NCBI GenBank assembly: GCA_037439425.1
Contig: JBBIWA010000048.1
Span: 1-40,650, forward strand
Direction of reading: 5' to 3'
Source of the DNA: JBBIWA01 sp037439425
GTDB lineage: Bacteria; Acidobacteriota; Blastocatellia; RBC074
DNA length: 40,650 nucleotides
The position numbers and the translations under genes are program-made. This document shows, one piece after another, positions 1 through 7,711 of this stretch (the first letter of the stretch is position 1; every line of letters starts with the position of its first letter). The notes under the pieces are model-generated. The model did no database searches and was not told the origin of the DNA. It was given only the letters and a program-made list of their open reading frames with translations.

Positions 1-137
1 GATCCTGGCTACCAAACCCGCAATCCGAAATTCGCAATCCGAAATTCAAAGTGGAGTCTCACGATCCTTGCTACCAAATCCGCAATTCGCAATTCGCAAT
101 CCGAAATTCAAAGTGGAGTCTCACGACCCTCGCTACT
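1..137. repeat. 62-bp tandem repeat, about 2.2 copies
   Basis: A unit of about 62 bp recurs head to tail. Its best conserved part is GTGGAGTCTCACGATCCT followed by TGCTAC, seen at 51-74 and 113-136; the tail of a further copy is visible at 1-12, cut by the window edge. The rest of each unit is built from short repeats of the CAATCCGAAATTC type. No reading frame is preserved. The unit lies just beyond the 3' end of the minus-strand sulfate operon. It is probably a dispersed non-coding repeat rather than a CRISPR, because repeat and 'spacer' are both repetitive. Confidence 0.8.
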
Positions 138-178
138 GTAACCGCGAATTGAGAGCGTTTAGGAAAAAACGTCGATGT

Positions 179-287
179 TAGCCACAAACGTGAAACTCCA
201 CGGCACAAGGCCGTGGCCTCTCAAAATGATCTCGTCCGCCTGTATAGCCACAAACGTGAAACTCCACGGCGCAAGGCCGTGGCCTCT
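179..287. repeat. Two 43-bp direct repeats, each with a hairpin
   Basis: The 43-bp sequences at 179-221 and 245-287 differ at one position and are spaced 66 bp apart. Each contains the inverted repeat CCACGGC / GCCGTGG around a 5-nt loop. They lie downstream of cysH (stop at 361) and could act as transcription-end or mRNA 3'-end structures for the minus-strand operon, but neither is followed by a T-run. They are more likely members of a dispersed palindromic repeat family. Confidence 0.75.
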
Positions 288-309
288 TCAAGCTGCAGCG
301 ATCTGTCCA

Positions 310-329
310 GTAGCGAGGATCGTGAGACT
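310..329. repeat. Inverted copy of the first repeat core
   Basis: This 20-bp stretch is the reverse complement of the AGTCTCACGATCCTCGCTAC core found at about 55-74 and 117-136. The same element is therefore present in both orientations within 330 bp. It ends 32 bp before the cysH stop codon. Confidence 0.7.
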
Positions 330-360
330 TAAGTAGAAGAGCCTTTGAACTGGGCTGATG

Positions 361-1068
361 TCAGAGATGAATTCCACACTCGAGCTTGAGCTTGCCATCC
401 CAACGCCCGCTGCGCTCGTGAGCGCCAGCCAGCACTCGACGCGTGCACGGAGCGCAGCCGATGCTTGCGTAGCCTTCGTCATAAAGCGGATTGTAAGGGA
501 GCTGATGACGCACGATGTAATCCCATACGTCGCGGCGCGTCCAGGTCGCCAATGGATGAATCTTGACCAGCTCGTGCGTCCGATTCCATTCGACGATGCC
601 GATGCCGGCGCGCGTTGGCGATGCGTCGCGCCGCAGCGCGGCTATCCAGGCAGCGTATCCCTTTAAGGCTGCTTGCAGCGGCTCGACTTTGCGCAAGCGG
701 CAACACAGGTCAGGATCGCGCTGGTAGAGTCGTTCGCCGTAAAGAGCGGCCTGCTCTGCGACCGTGAGCGCAGCGCGGCATTCGATGAGGTTGAGATCAT
801 AACGCTCACGTAGTTGCTCCTTAAGCCTTTCGGTTTCGGGAAAGTGAAATCCGGTATCCAGATAGATGATTGGAATGCGGGGCGCGATCTGTGACAGCTT
901 GTCAATCAGCACGACACCTTCAGCGCCGAAGCTGGAGCTCATCACCAGGCGCGGCGAAAAGCGCGCTACGGCCCACTGCAATACTTCATCTGCGCTTCGC
1001 GTCTCGAAGTGGCGTGACAACTGCTTGATCTCAAACTCAGAAAGTGTGGCCGTCATAACTTCCATCAT
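361..1068 (-). CDS. cysH: Phosphoadenylyl-/adenylyl-sulfate reductase (CysH), [4Fe-4S] type
   Basis: Reduces activated sulfate (APS or PAPS) to sulfite with thioredoxin in the cytoplasm. The 235-residue protein has the PP-loop start MSSSFGAEG (about 43-51), the cysteine pair CCRLRKVEPL (Cys122-123), the CxxC in GCAPCTRRV (Cys205 and 208) and the catalytic C-terminal ECGIHL (Cys231). The CC plus CxxC set marks the iron-sulfur type, classically APS-reducing; the presence of cysC in the same operon leaves PAPS use open. The first long-frame start is a TTG overlapping the upstream stop. The ATG at 1068 is preferred because GAGGAAG lies 6 nt upstream. It is the last gene of the operon. Family assignment is firm; substrate choice is not. 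Confidence 0.93.
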   Translation of the reverse strand: MMEVMTATLSEFEIKQLSRHFETRSADEVLQWAVARFSPRLVMSSSFGAEGVVLIDKLSQIAPRIPIIYLDTGFHFPETERLKEQLRERYDLNLIECRAALTVAEQAALYGERLYQRDPDLCCRLRKVEPLQAALKGYAAWIAALRRDASPTRAGIGIVEWNRTHELVKIHPLATWTRRDVWDYIVRHQLPYNPLYDEGYASIGCAPCTRRVLAGAHERSGRWDGKLKLECGIHL

Positions 1069-1076
1069 TGTCTTCC

Positions 1077-1772
1077 TCAATCCTTCATTGCTTCGAGCTC
1101 TGCTTGGCTCTTCGTGGCGAAGTCAATGTCCCCATCTTGCGTGGTTTGATTCAGCAACTGGTGCGCAATCTGCCAGGCCTCATCTCGCCGCTTTGCCCGC
1201 AGCAGCTTGAGCGCCTCTGATTCGATGAAGGCATGCAGCAGCGCGCGGCGTCTCTCAAAATCCGGCACGCGCTCTTTCGCAGCGCGGCGCAACTGGGCAG
1301 CCAGTTCAAGCAGCTCGCCATATTCCTCACCGATCAATTCAGCTATCTCCCGTTTGACTCGCTGCACCAGCGCGGGGCTGAGGCCACCGCTCGAAATGCT
1401 GATCTGCAACTCGCCCCGAGTAAGCAGAGCTGGCGCGATAAAGCTACACAGCGCGCGCTGATCTACGACATTACATAAGATCTGGCGAGCATTCGCCGCG
1501 CGCGCGACCGCCTCATTCACCGCCCTGTCATCGGTAGCGCTGATGGCCAGCATCACGCCGTCAAGATCGTCTTCAGTAAACAGACCGGCTCGGTGCTCGA
1601 TTACTTTGCCAGCAACCAGTTGGCTCAAACGCGGAGTCAACGTCGGGCTAACCACGCGCACACGAGCACCAGCATTAACAAGCTGCTCGCTCTTGCCTTC
1701 AGCCACCTTGCCGCCGCCCACGACGAGCACAGCGCGATCTTTGAGGTCCAGATAAACGGGGTAGTATCTCAC
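1077..1772 (-). CDS. Siroheme synthase, precorrin-2 dehydrogenase/ferrochelatase (Met8/CysG-N type)
   Basis: Oxidises precorrin-2 to sirohydrochlorin with NAD and can insert iron to give siroheme. The 231-residue protein begins MRYYPVYLDL and carries the Rossmann motif VVGGGKVAEGK (about 17-27), typical of the N-terminal half of CysG and of yeast Met8; the methyltransferase half is a separate gene (cobA at 3969-4748). The start is GTG, 9 nt after the sulfite reductase stop; no strong ribosome binding site is visible, so translational coupling is likely. Residues such as SISSGGLSPALVQRVKREIAELIGEE are typical of the family's dimer region. It supplies the cofactor for the neighbouring siroheme enzyme. 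Confidence 0.93.
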   Translation of the reverse strand: MRYYPVYLDLKDRAVLVVGGGKVAEGKSEQLVNAGARVRVVSPTLTPRLSQLVAGKVIEHRAGLFTEDDLDGVMLAISATDDRAVNEAVARAANARQILCNVVDQRALCSFIAPALLTRGELQISISSGGLSPALVQRVKREIAELIGEEYGELLELAAQLRRAAKERVPDFERRRALLHAFIESEALKLLRAKRRDEAWQIAHQLLNQTTQDGDIDFATKSQAELEAMKD

Positions 1773-1781
1773 GGTTACTTT

Positions 1782-3602
1782 TCAGCTAGCGCACTCGCCC
1801 GGTCCGAGGGCAACAGTAAATTCCTGCTCTTCGGCTCCCAAGTCTTGATAAAGCTCCGGTGACTGAGAGTAAGATGGCACACGGGTGAATTCAGCCACCA
1901 GCCGTCTGATCACATTCACGTCAGCGCGATCCACAAACTCGGCGAACGATTCGCCAACCTGGCGATTTTCGCGATAGTAGTTCAAGATCTGCTGCGTCGC
2001 TTGCGGCACCAGCCGCGCCGGGACTTTGCCGATCGCCCGGCCAAAACGAGCCTTCCCTTCACTGGTGCGGCCGCCAATGAGCATCGTGTAGCTCGGCATC
2101 TGATGCCCATCGTTTTCAATGCTCACACCATAGAACCCAATATCAGCAATGTGGTGCTGGCCGCAGGAATTCATACAGCCGGAGATCTTGATTGATATGT
2201 TTTCAAGTTCCGGCGCTCGAGCCAAACCATTGGTGAAGAGCTGGCCCATCGCTTCGGCCAGCCCGCGCGAGTGCGTAATCGCCAACTGGCAGGTATCGGC
2301 CCCAGGACAACGCGTGATGTCGGCCAGATGATGCGCTTCACTGTAAGCCAACCCTGCGCGTTCCAGCTCTTGATAGAGCCAGGGCAACAGCGGCTCAGCC
2401 ACCCAGCGCAGCAGCAGATTCTGTGTGATCGTTGTGCGGATGCGCCCGCCACAGTAACGTCGCGCGACGGCAGCCACATTCCTCAAGCCATCAACTGATA
2501 TGTCTCCGAGCGGGCAGCGAATCAACACACCAGCCCAACCTGCTTGCTTTTGCCGGATCACATTCGTCTGCAACCATCGCTCATACTCACGGCTGGGACG
2601 CCAATCAGGCGGTGGCTCGGCGGGAATTTCGACCACCGGCGGCGCTTCTTCCACTGGCTCGATGCGATAACAGGCCAGCCCTGAGCGAGTCGCCAGAATG
2701 GCTCGCCTCTCGATCAAGACCTCTCTTCTCAGTTTCTCGAATCCCCAGGCCCGGATGAGGAATTTCAATCGCGCGCGCATGCGATAGGTGTGCTCAGGTC
2801 GCCGTTCGCCGTGCCGATCGAAGACGCGAATGATCGCTTCAGCGGTCGGAAGGAGCAGGTCTGCGGGCGTGAACTCTTCCAGCAGATCAGCCACGCGCGG
2901 TTGAGAGCCTAATCCGCCGCCGACATACAGGCGAAAACCGCGTTCCGGGCGCCCCTCCTTTTCCCGCAGCGCCGCCACGCATCCGATGTCGTGGATGGGC
3001 GTGCGGGCGTGGTCTTCCGCGCAGCCTTCAAAAGCGATCTTGAACTTGCGCGGCAGATTCTGATTGAGCGGATTGCGCAGGAAGTAGCGCGAGAGCGCAT
3101 CGGCATAGGGCGTGACATCGAAGACCTCTGTCGGCGAGATGCCAGCGTAAGGACAGGCCGTCACATTCCTTACCGTGTTGCCACACGCCTCTCTGGTGGT
3201 TAAACCAGCGCTGGCGAGCCGCAACAGAAGCTGTGGGATGTCGCGTCGCTTGACGTAATGGAATTGAAAGTCCTGCCGCGTGGTGAGGTGCGCGACTTTG
3301 TTGGGCGTCAGGTCTTCAGCGATACTCGCCACGGTCTCAAGCTGTTCCGGTGTCACATTGCCGAAGCGCACCTTGACTCTCACCATGTGCAAGTCTTGCG
3401 AACCGCGAATGCCGTAGACGCCATTGGTCAGGCGGAATCGCTTGAAGTCATCCGCTTCCAGCTCGCCCGCTTCGAGCCGCTCGATCTCCGTTTGAAAGCG
3501 CTCTATCTCGGCTCGCACTTCGGGCGGAAGATTGAGCGCAGCCATCTCGAGCAGCAGCCGGTCACGTTCATTTACAGGTTTCAGGTCTGCTGTGATCTCC
3601 AT
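1782..3602 (-). CDS. Ferredoxin-type sulfite (or nitrite) reductase, siroheme/[4Fe-4S]
   Basis: Six-electron reduction of sulfite to sulfide (or nitrite to ammonia) in the cytoplasm. The 606-residue protein has two ferredoxin-like/siroheme repeats. The first half holds THLTTRQDFQFHYV-type siroheme contacts (TTRQDFQ, about 107-113). The second half has the cluster ligands RCPGADTC and GCMNSC, that is C-x5-C and C-x3-C, which bind [4Fe-4S] and the siroheme iron. AAGGAGG precedes the ATG by 5 nt. The surroundings (sat, cysC, cysH) argue for sulfite as substrate; sequence alone cannot exclude nitrite. No flavoprotein subunit (CysJ) is near, so ferredoxin is the likely electron donor. A 366-bp repeat-filled gap separates it from cobA upstream. 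Confidence 0.9.
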   Translation of the reverse strand: MEITADLKPVNERDRLLLEMAALNLPPEVRAEIERFQTEIERLEAGELEADDFKRFRLTNGVYGIRGSQDLHMVRVKVRFGNVTPEQLETVASIAEDLTPNKVAHLTTRQDFQFHYVKRRDIPQLLLRLASAGLTTREACGNTVRNVTACPYAGISPTEVFDVTPYADALSRYFLRNPLNQNLPRKFKIAFEGCAEDHARTPIHDIGCVAALREKEGRPERGFRLYVGGGLGSQPRVADLLEEFTPADLLLPTAEAIIRVFDRHGERRPEHTYRMRARLKFLIRAWGFEKLRREVLIERRAILATRSGLACYRIEPVEEAPPVVEIPAEPPPDWRPSREYERWLQTNVIRQKQAGWAGVLIRCPLGDISVDGLRNVAAVARRYCGGRIRTTITQNLLLRWVAEPLLPWLYQELERAGLAYSEAHHLADITRCPGADTCQLAITHSRGLAEAMGQLFTNGLARAPELENISIKISGCMNSCGQHHIADIGFYGVSIENDGHQMPSYTMLIGGRTSEGKARFGRAIGKVPARLVPQATQQILNYYRENRQVGESFAEFVDRADVNVIRRLVAEFTRVPSYSQSPELYQDLGAEEQEFTVALGPGECAS

Positions 3603-3621
3603 ATGGTCCTCCTTGGAAACT

Positions 3622-3866
3622 CCCTGGGCGCACGCATTCTTGCGTGCTCGCTCTATATCCCTGGGAGCGCACGCATCCTTGCGTGCTCGCTCCAGGCAAC
3701 GGCTCCGATTAACTTCGTCGAGCCCTTACCGTAGTTCCTGCACGCTAGGAGCGTGCGCTCCCAGGTCTTCGGAAAATCCCTGGGTACGCACGCCTCCGGC
3801 GTGCCTGTCTTCGCCGAGTAAGCCATTACCTTCAAACCGAGCACGCTAGAAGCGTGCCTACCCAGG
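3622..3866. repeat. Cluster of five palindromic GCACGC repeats
   Basis: The gap between cobA and the sulfite reductase gene contains five copies of one element, at about 3622-3651, 3659-3696, 3739-3765, 3778-3806 and 3841-3866, in both orientations. The consensus is CTGGGAGCGCACGC, ATCCT or a similar 5-nt loop, then GCGTGC. Each can fold as a GCACGC/GCGTGC hairpin. Further copies lie at 19866, 20039, 22199 and 22273. They are inside an apparent operon, so the transcript would carry several stable stems between cobA and the reductase gene. A reading frame that runs through them (3653-3901) is repeat-derived and not a gene. Confidence 0.85.
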
Positions 3867-3968
3867 TCTTCATTGTTTCTGGGTGTCGTCCGTGACGTCA
3901 TGAGTACCTCCCCGGCACATCATCCTCTGGCATAAAACCTCCTTGAGGAGGCTGGTGGTAGATCTTTT

Positions 3969-4748
3969 TCAGGCCGCTTTCGCCGCCACGGCTAGCAGCT
4001 CCGGCACAAACCACCGCAATTGCTCACGCAGCTGCACGACTTCGCCGATGACAATGATGGCAGGCGATTTGATCTGTTCGCGCTCAACGAGCGCGGCCAC
4101 TGCGGCCAGATCGCTTACATAGGTCGCTTGATGGGCATAAGTCCCCCAGCGAATTACGGCTACGGGGGTGTCAGCGCGTCGCCCGTAGCGCAATAACTGC
4201 TCGGCGATCTCACGAATGTGAGCAACTCCCATGAACAAGACCAGCGTGTCCACTCCGACAGCCAGATGCTCCCAGCAAATCGCCGAGTGCGGTTTGGTAG
4301 GGTCCTCATGTCCTGTGACAAAGGCTACGGAACTGCTCAATCCACGATGCGTGATGGGGATCCCAGCATAAGCCGGGACCGATGCTCCGGCTGACACGCC
4401 TGGCACCACTTCCCATTCAATCCCGGCCGTTGCCAACACCAACGCTTCTTCGCCACCGCGCCCGAAGATGAATGGATCGCCGCCCTTGAGCCGTACCACG
4501 ATGTGGTGTTCACTGGCTTTGACCAGGAGCAAGCGATTGATCTCCTCTTGTGTCCAGGTGTACTCGGTGCCGCGCTTGCCAACGTAGATCAATTCAGCAG
4601 TGGCAGGAGCGTGTTTGAGAATTTCGGGATTGACCAGATAGTCATAAATTACGCAACCAGCCGCTGCGAGCAGATCGCGCGCTTTGAGCGTGAGCAATCC
4701 CGGATCACCAGGCCCGGCGCCCACCAGGTAGACTTTGCCTCGTTTCAT
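3969..4748 (-). CDS. cobA: Uroporphyrinogen-III C-methyltransferase (SUMT)
   Basis: Methylates uroporphyrinogen III twice with S-adenosylmethionine to make precorrin-2, the precursor of siroheme and cobalamin. The 259-residue protein matches the stand-alone enzyme length. It starts KVYLVGAGPGDPGLLTLKA (about 5-23) and has VVRLKGGDPFIFGRGGEE, VVPGVSAG and the GIPITHRG segment, all hallmarks of SUMT. The ATG is 2 nt after the cysC stop, with GAGGTG-like Shine-Dalgarno bases inside the end of cysC. With the Met8-like gene downstream it supplies siroheme for the operon's own reductase. A cobalamin role is unsupported because no other cobalamin genes are in the window. Confidence 0.95.
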   Translation of the reverse strand: MKRGKVYLVGAGPGDPGLLTLKARDLLAAAGCVIYDYLVNPEILKHAPATAELIYVGKRGTEYTWTQEEINRLLLVKASEHHIVVRLKGGDPFIFGRGGEEALVLATAGIEWEVVPGVSAGASVPAYAGIPITHRGLSSSVAFVTGHEDPTKPHSAICWEHLAVGVDTLVLFMGVAHIREIAEQLLRYGRRADTPVAVIRWGTYAHQATYVSDLAAVAALVEREQIKSPAIIVIGEVVQLREQLRWFVPELLAVAAKAA

Positions 4749-4750
4749 AG

Positions 4751-5314
4751 TTACACCTCCTCAAGCTCCAGCGCTGGAGCGATCAGTTCAAGTTCCTCGA
4801 GCCGGGCCAGGACTCGCTGCGCGCTCTGCTCAACCGTCTCGCAGTCGCTTTCAATGATCAGCTCTGGCGCGAGCGGCTCTTCATAGGGATCTGAAATGCC
4901 AGTGAACTGTTTGATCTCACCTGCGAGCGCTTGCGCGTAAAGCCCTTTGACATCGCGCGCCACGAGCGTTTCGAGCGAAGCTTTGACATAGACTTCAACG
5001 AAAGCCGCTCCGTCGGCTTCAATCGCGCGCCGCACTTCATTCCGCACCGCGCGATAAGGTGAGATCGCCGCGACGATGACTGCCACGCCATTGCGCGCAA
5101 GCAAGCGGCTGACATAGCCGATGCGCCGGATGTTGGTATCGCGATCCTCCTTCGAGAAGCCCAATCCTTTGCTCAGATGGGTGCGCACTTCATCGCCATC
5201 GAGCACTTCGACCTTCAGACCACGTTCTCTAAGCTGCGGTGCGATAGCGCCCGCCAAGGTGGTCTTGCCCACGCCTGAAAGCCCGGTCAACCACAGAGTG
5301 AAACCTAGGGACAT
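4751..5314 (-). CDS. cysC: Adenylyl-sulfate kinase (CysC)
   Basis: Phosphorylates APS to PAPS with ATP. The 187-residue protein has the P-loop GLSGVGKTT (about 9-17; many homologues have GLSGAGKST), the EVLDGDEVRTHLSKGLGFS segment and DRDTNIRRIGYV, then AAISPYRAVRNEVR and VKASLETLVARDVKGLY, all typical of APS kinase. Two ATG codons compete at 5320 and 5314. GAGGAG ends 1 nt before the first but 7 nt before the second, so 5314 is preferred. The gene is 22 nt after the ATP-grasp gene and 2 nt before cobA. Presence of both CysC and an iron-sulfur CysH means the branch between APS and PAPS reduction cannot be settled from sequence. Confidence 0.95.
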   Translation of the reverse strand: MSLGFTLWLTGLSGVGKTTLAGAIAPQLRERGLKVEVLDGDEVRTHLSKGLGFSKEDRDTNIRRIGYVSRLLARNGVAVIVAAISPYRAVRNEVRRAIEADGAAFVEVYVKASLETLVARDVKGLYAQALAGEIKQFTGISDPYEEPLAPELIIESDCETVEQSAQRVLARLEELELIAPALELEEV

Positions 5315-5336
5315 CTCCATTCTCCTCGCCCAGCTT

Positions 5337-6317
5337 TTAAGCTCTCGCGGCTCGAACTAGGCCGGCCCGGACCAGCAGGTGATCAACCAGCAGCGGCCAG
5401 GGATCGAACCCAACCACCTGCGGCGCGTTGGCCACGAAATTCGACAGCGCATTGATGTCGTAGTAGTAGACCTGACCATCACGCGCGTTGACCAGATACT
5501 CTACACCGCCCACCTCAATATGGGCTGCCGCGAGGATGCGCTTTACATCGGCGACGACCTGGGCAGGCGGTGTGACAGCTTCGACCAGTCCGCCTCGGCC
5601 AGAGATACAGTTCGCTTGTGGCTCTGAGGTTGACAACTGGCAATAGTCAGCCGGGCAGAGATTGAACTCATCAGGATTGAGAGTCAGGCGGATGGCGTAA
5701 AGGAACTCGCCATTTAAAATCTCCACGCGCACGATGCTGCCAGTCTCGGCGGGCAGATATTCTTGCACCAGCGCCGTGTGATCAATGCCGAGATCAACCA
5801 CTCCAGTCTCGACTGCCGCGCGCAACTCTTCAGGCGAACTGAAGCGTGTGATCTTGGCTCCACTGCCACCGATGTTGGGCTTGATAATGATCGGGAACGC
5901 CAGATGCTCAGCAGCGGCCAGCGCCTGCGACGGATGATTGATCACACGGGCGCGAGGATAAGGCAGGCCGAGACGATCCAGCAGGCGCACCTGCCGCGCT
6001 TTGGAGAACTCGTAGAGATAAGCGTCATAGCCGTTGAAGACATTGGCGCCGATCTCCTTCAAGTAAGCCAGGTATTCCAGCGTGTAGAAGATTGCTCGCT
6101 CGTGACCGCGCAGATAAGCTGAAGGACTCATCCGGTTGATGATGAGCGCATACGGGCTGTGGCGCTGCTGGGGATCGAAGCGATGCTCGTAAGCCAGCAG
6201 CCGGTCGTAACTCACGCCGCGCCGGTCCAGTTCGGCAAAAAGCGGCTTGAACCATTCAGGATGTTCGTAGAAGACGGCCACGCGCTGGCTGCTGGCGGGC
6301 AGATTGTCGTAGCTCAT
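5337..6317 (-). CDS. ATP-grasp ligase of unknown substrate in the sulfate operon
   Basis: A RimK/glutathione-synthase-like ATP-grasp protein of 326 residues. The N-terminal pre-ATP-grasp domain reads VAVFYEHPEWFKPLFAELD. The ATP-grasp core has AFPIIIKPNIGGSGAKITRF (ATP-binding lysine and glycine-rich loop, about 148-167), ALVQEYLPAE (adenine-contact region) and a C-terminal YYYDINALSNFV, where the D-x-N would bind magnesium. A CPADYC pair is seen around 240. GAAAGGAG lies 5 nt before the chosen ATG; a longer in-frame start at 6446 would run into sat and is rejected. The gene sits between sat and cysC with gaps of about 20 nt, so it is co-transcribed. ATP-grasp enzymes join a carboxylate to an amine or thiol, so a role in thiol or amino-acid conjugation is possible, but no substrate can be named. 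Confidence 0.85.
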   Translation of the reverse strand: MSYDNLPASSQRVAVFYEHPEWFKPLFAELDRRGVSYDRLLAYEHRFDPQQRHSPYALIINRMSPSAYLRGHERAIFYTLEYLAYLKEIGANVFNGYDAYLYEFSKARQVRLLDRLGLPYPRARVINHPSQALAAAEHLAFPIIIKPNIGGSGAKITRFSSPEELRAAVETGVVDLGIDHTALVQEYLPAETGSIVRVEILNGEFLYAIRLTLNPDEFNLCPADYCQLSTSEPQANCISGRGGLVEAVTPPAQVVADVKRILAAAHIEVGGVEYLVNARDGQVYYYDINALSNFVANAPQVVGFDPWPLLVDHLLVRAGLVRAARA

Positions 6318-6336
6318 AAACACTCCTTTCAGTCTT

Positions 6337-7497
6337 TCAGCTTGTTCCACGCAGGTGCTCCATGAGCACAGCGGCGACTTCCGGCCGCGTAAACTCCGCG
6401 GGGGGGATTTGGCCAGCGGAGAGCATCTCGCGCACCTTGGTGCCACTTAGGGAGAGATGATGCTCTGGCCCGTGCGGGCAGGTTTTGGCCGAAGCCATCG
6501 CCCCGCAACGATGACAGTAGAAGGTGTTGTCGAAGAACATCGGTGTAATGCCCAGCTCCTCAGGCGCAAAATCGCTGAAAATGCGCTGCGCGTCATAAGG
6601 GCCATAGTAGTTCCCCACCCCGGCGTGATCGCGTCCGACGATGAAATGCGTGCAACCGTAATTCTTGCGGATCAGTGCGTGGAAGATCGCTTCGCGCGGC
6701 CCAGCGTAACGCATCGCTGCAGGCAACACCGCCAGCAACGTCCGCGCGTGTGGATAATAGTGCTCGATGATCACCTCGTAGGCGCGCAGCCGCACTGGAG
6801 CTGGAATGTCATCGGTTTTGGTCTCCCCCACCAGCGGATGGAGCAGCAAGCCATCGACTACTTCGAGCGCACACTTCTGGATGTACTCGTGCGCGCGATG
6901 TACGGGATTACGCGTCTGGAAAGCCACCACACGCTGCCAGCCGCGTTCAGCAAACAATGCTCGCAGCTCACGTGGAGTGTAGCGGTAGGGCGCAAAGTCG
7001 TGACGATTAGGATGCTCGATCAGCGTGATGCGACCACCAAGCAGATACTCGCCCTGCGCATGGAGAGCGCGCACGCCCGGATGTTTCTCATCTCTCGTCA
7101 GATAAACCCGCTCAGCTTCAAGCTGCTTGTCGTAGGTGAAGATCTCTGCCAGATGCAGCACGGCGAGCAAGCGCCCATCACGCGCCCGCAAGGCGACATC
7201 ATCACCCGGCTTCAGCTGCCGCTGTTCCTCCTCGGTCACCGAAAGCGTCACCGGAATCGTCCAGACCACTCCATTGGCCAATCGCCGATGGTCGCGCACC
7301 GAGAGATAATCAGCCTCCCCCATGAAACCTTCGAGCGGCGAAAACGCGCCGTTAGCGATCAATTCCAGGTCGGCTTCTTCACGCGCATTGAGCTGCAGGC
7401 TCGGCATGCGCGCTGCCTCGCGCAGCAAAGCCTCCCGCTCTGTGCCGCGCGCTTCACGATCAATTAGTCTCCCGCCGTGAGGCTCAATCAAACTCAT
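6337..7497 (-). CDS. sat: Sulfate adenylyltransferase (ATP sulfurylase, Sat type)
   Basis: Forms APS from sulfate and ATP, the first committed step. The 386-residue protein is the single-chain Sat type, not CysDN. It has QTRNPVHRAHEY (about 194-205, the nucleotide and sulfate motif), LLHPLVGETKTDD, AMRYAGPREAIFHALIRKN and GRDHAGVG (about 288-295). Near the C terminus FYCHRCGAMASAKTCP gives Cys328, 331 and 340, as in zinc-binding sulfurylases of bacteria and archaea. The ATG has AAAAAAGGAG 11 nt upstream. It is the first large gene of the operon and follows a 214-nt leader downstream of a poly-cysteine peptide. The APS-kinase-like C-terminal domain found in some fused forms is absent; cysC is separate. 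Confidence 0.96.
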   Translation of the reverse strand: MSLIEPHGGRLIDREARGTEREALLREAARMPSLQLNAREEADLELIANGAFSPLEGFMGEADYLSVRDHRRLANGVVWTIPVTLSVTEEEQRQLKPGDDVALRARDGRLLAVLHLAEIFTYDKQLEAERVYLTRDEKHPGVRALHAQGEYLLGGRITLIEHPNRHDFAPYRYTPRELRALFAERGWQRVVAFQTRNPVHRAHEYIQKCALEVVDGLLLHPLVGETKTDDIPAPVRLRAYEVIIEHYYPHARTLLAVLPAAMRYAGPREAIFHALIRKNYGCTHFIVGRDHAGVGNYYGPYDAQRIFSDFAPEELGITPMFFDNTFYCHRCGAMASAKTCPHGPEHHLSLSGTKVREMLSAGQIPPAEFTRPEVAAVLMEHLRGTS

Positions 7498-7711
7498 AGT
7501 GATCAGGTCTCCTTTTTTGAAGTCTAGAAGCTTGAGGATGAAGCTGCCCTGCTATCACCGCGATCGTTTGAGTAGCACGCACTTGGCCGCAGAGCAGCTA
7601 ATCTGCAGCCCGCCAGCCTGAAAGCAATAGTGACAGCAGCCGGACAAAGTTCGGCTTCTGATCCTCTTCAGATTGATCTGATTAAGGGATGAGCAGAATC
7701 AGCAGATGGGA
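7498..7711 (-). promoter_or_regulatory. Structured leader between poly-Cys peptide and sat
   Basis: The 214 nt between the leader peptide stop and the sat ATG hold no gene. On the transcribed (minus) strand several short stems are visible: AGCCG/CGGCT at 7638-7656, a TCTGA/TCAGA stem near 7655-7675, and GCAGA/TCTGC in the 7590s-7600s. GAGGAT near 7660 can pair with ATCCTC near 7533. No stem is followed by a U-run, so a classical intrinsic attenuator is not obvious. Control by masking of the sat ribosome binding site or by Rho is more plausible. I could not fold the RNA, so the competing structures are only suggested. Confidence 0.45.

Noticed and set aside
1..137. CRISPR-like tandem array
   Set aside because: Only about two units, the intervening parts are themselves repetitive, and no cas genes are near.
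1782..3602. Assignment as nitrite reductase
   Set aside because: The siroheme enzyme family covers both, but every neighbour acts on sulfate or siroheme and no nitrate gene is present, so sulfite is preferred, not proven.
3653..3901. Minus-strand frame of 82 codons between cobA and sulfite reductase
   Set aside because: It is made of the GCACGC palindromic repeats read through; the residue runs come from the repeat and not from a protein family.
6457..7467. Long plus-strand frame of 336 codons
   Set aside because: It lies fully antisense to sat, whose motifs are unmistakable, and has no ribosome binding site or family features.
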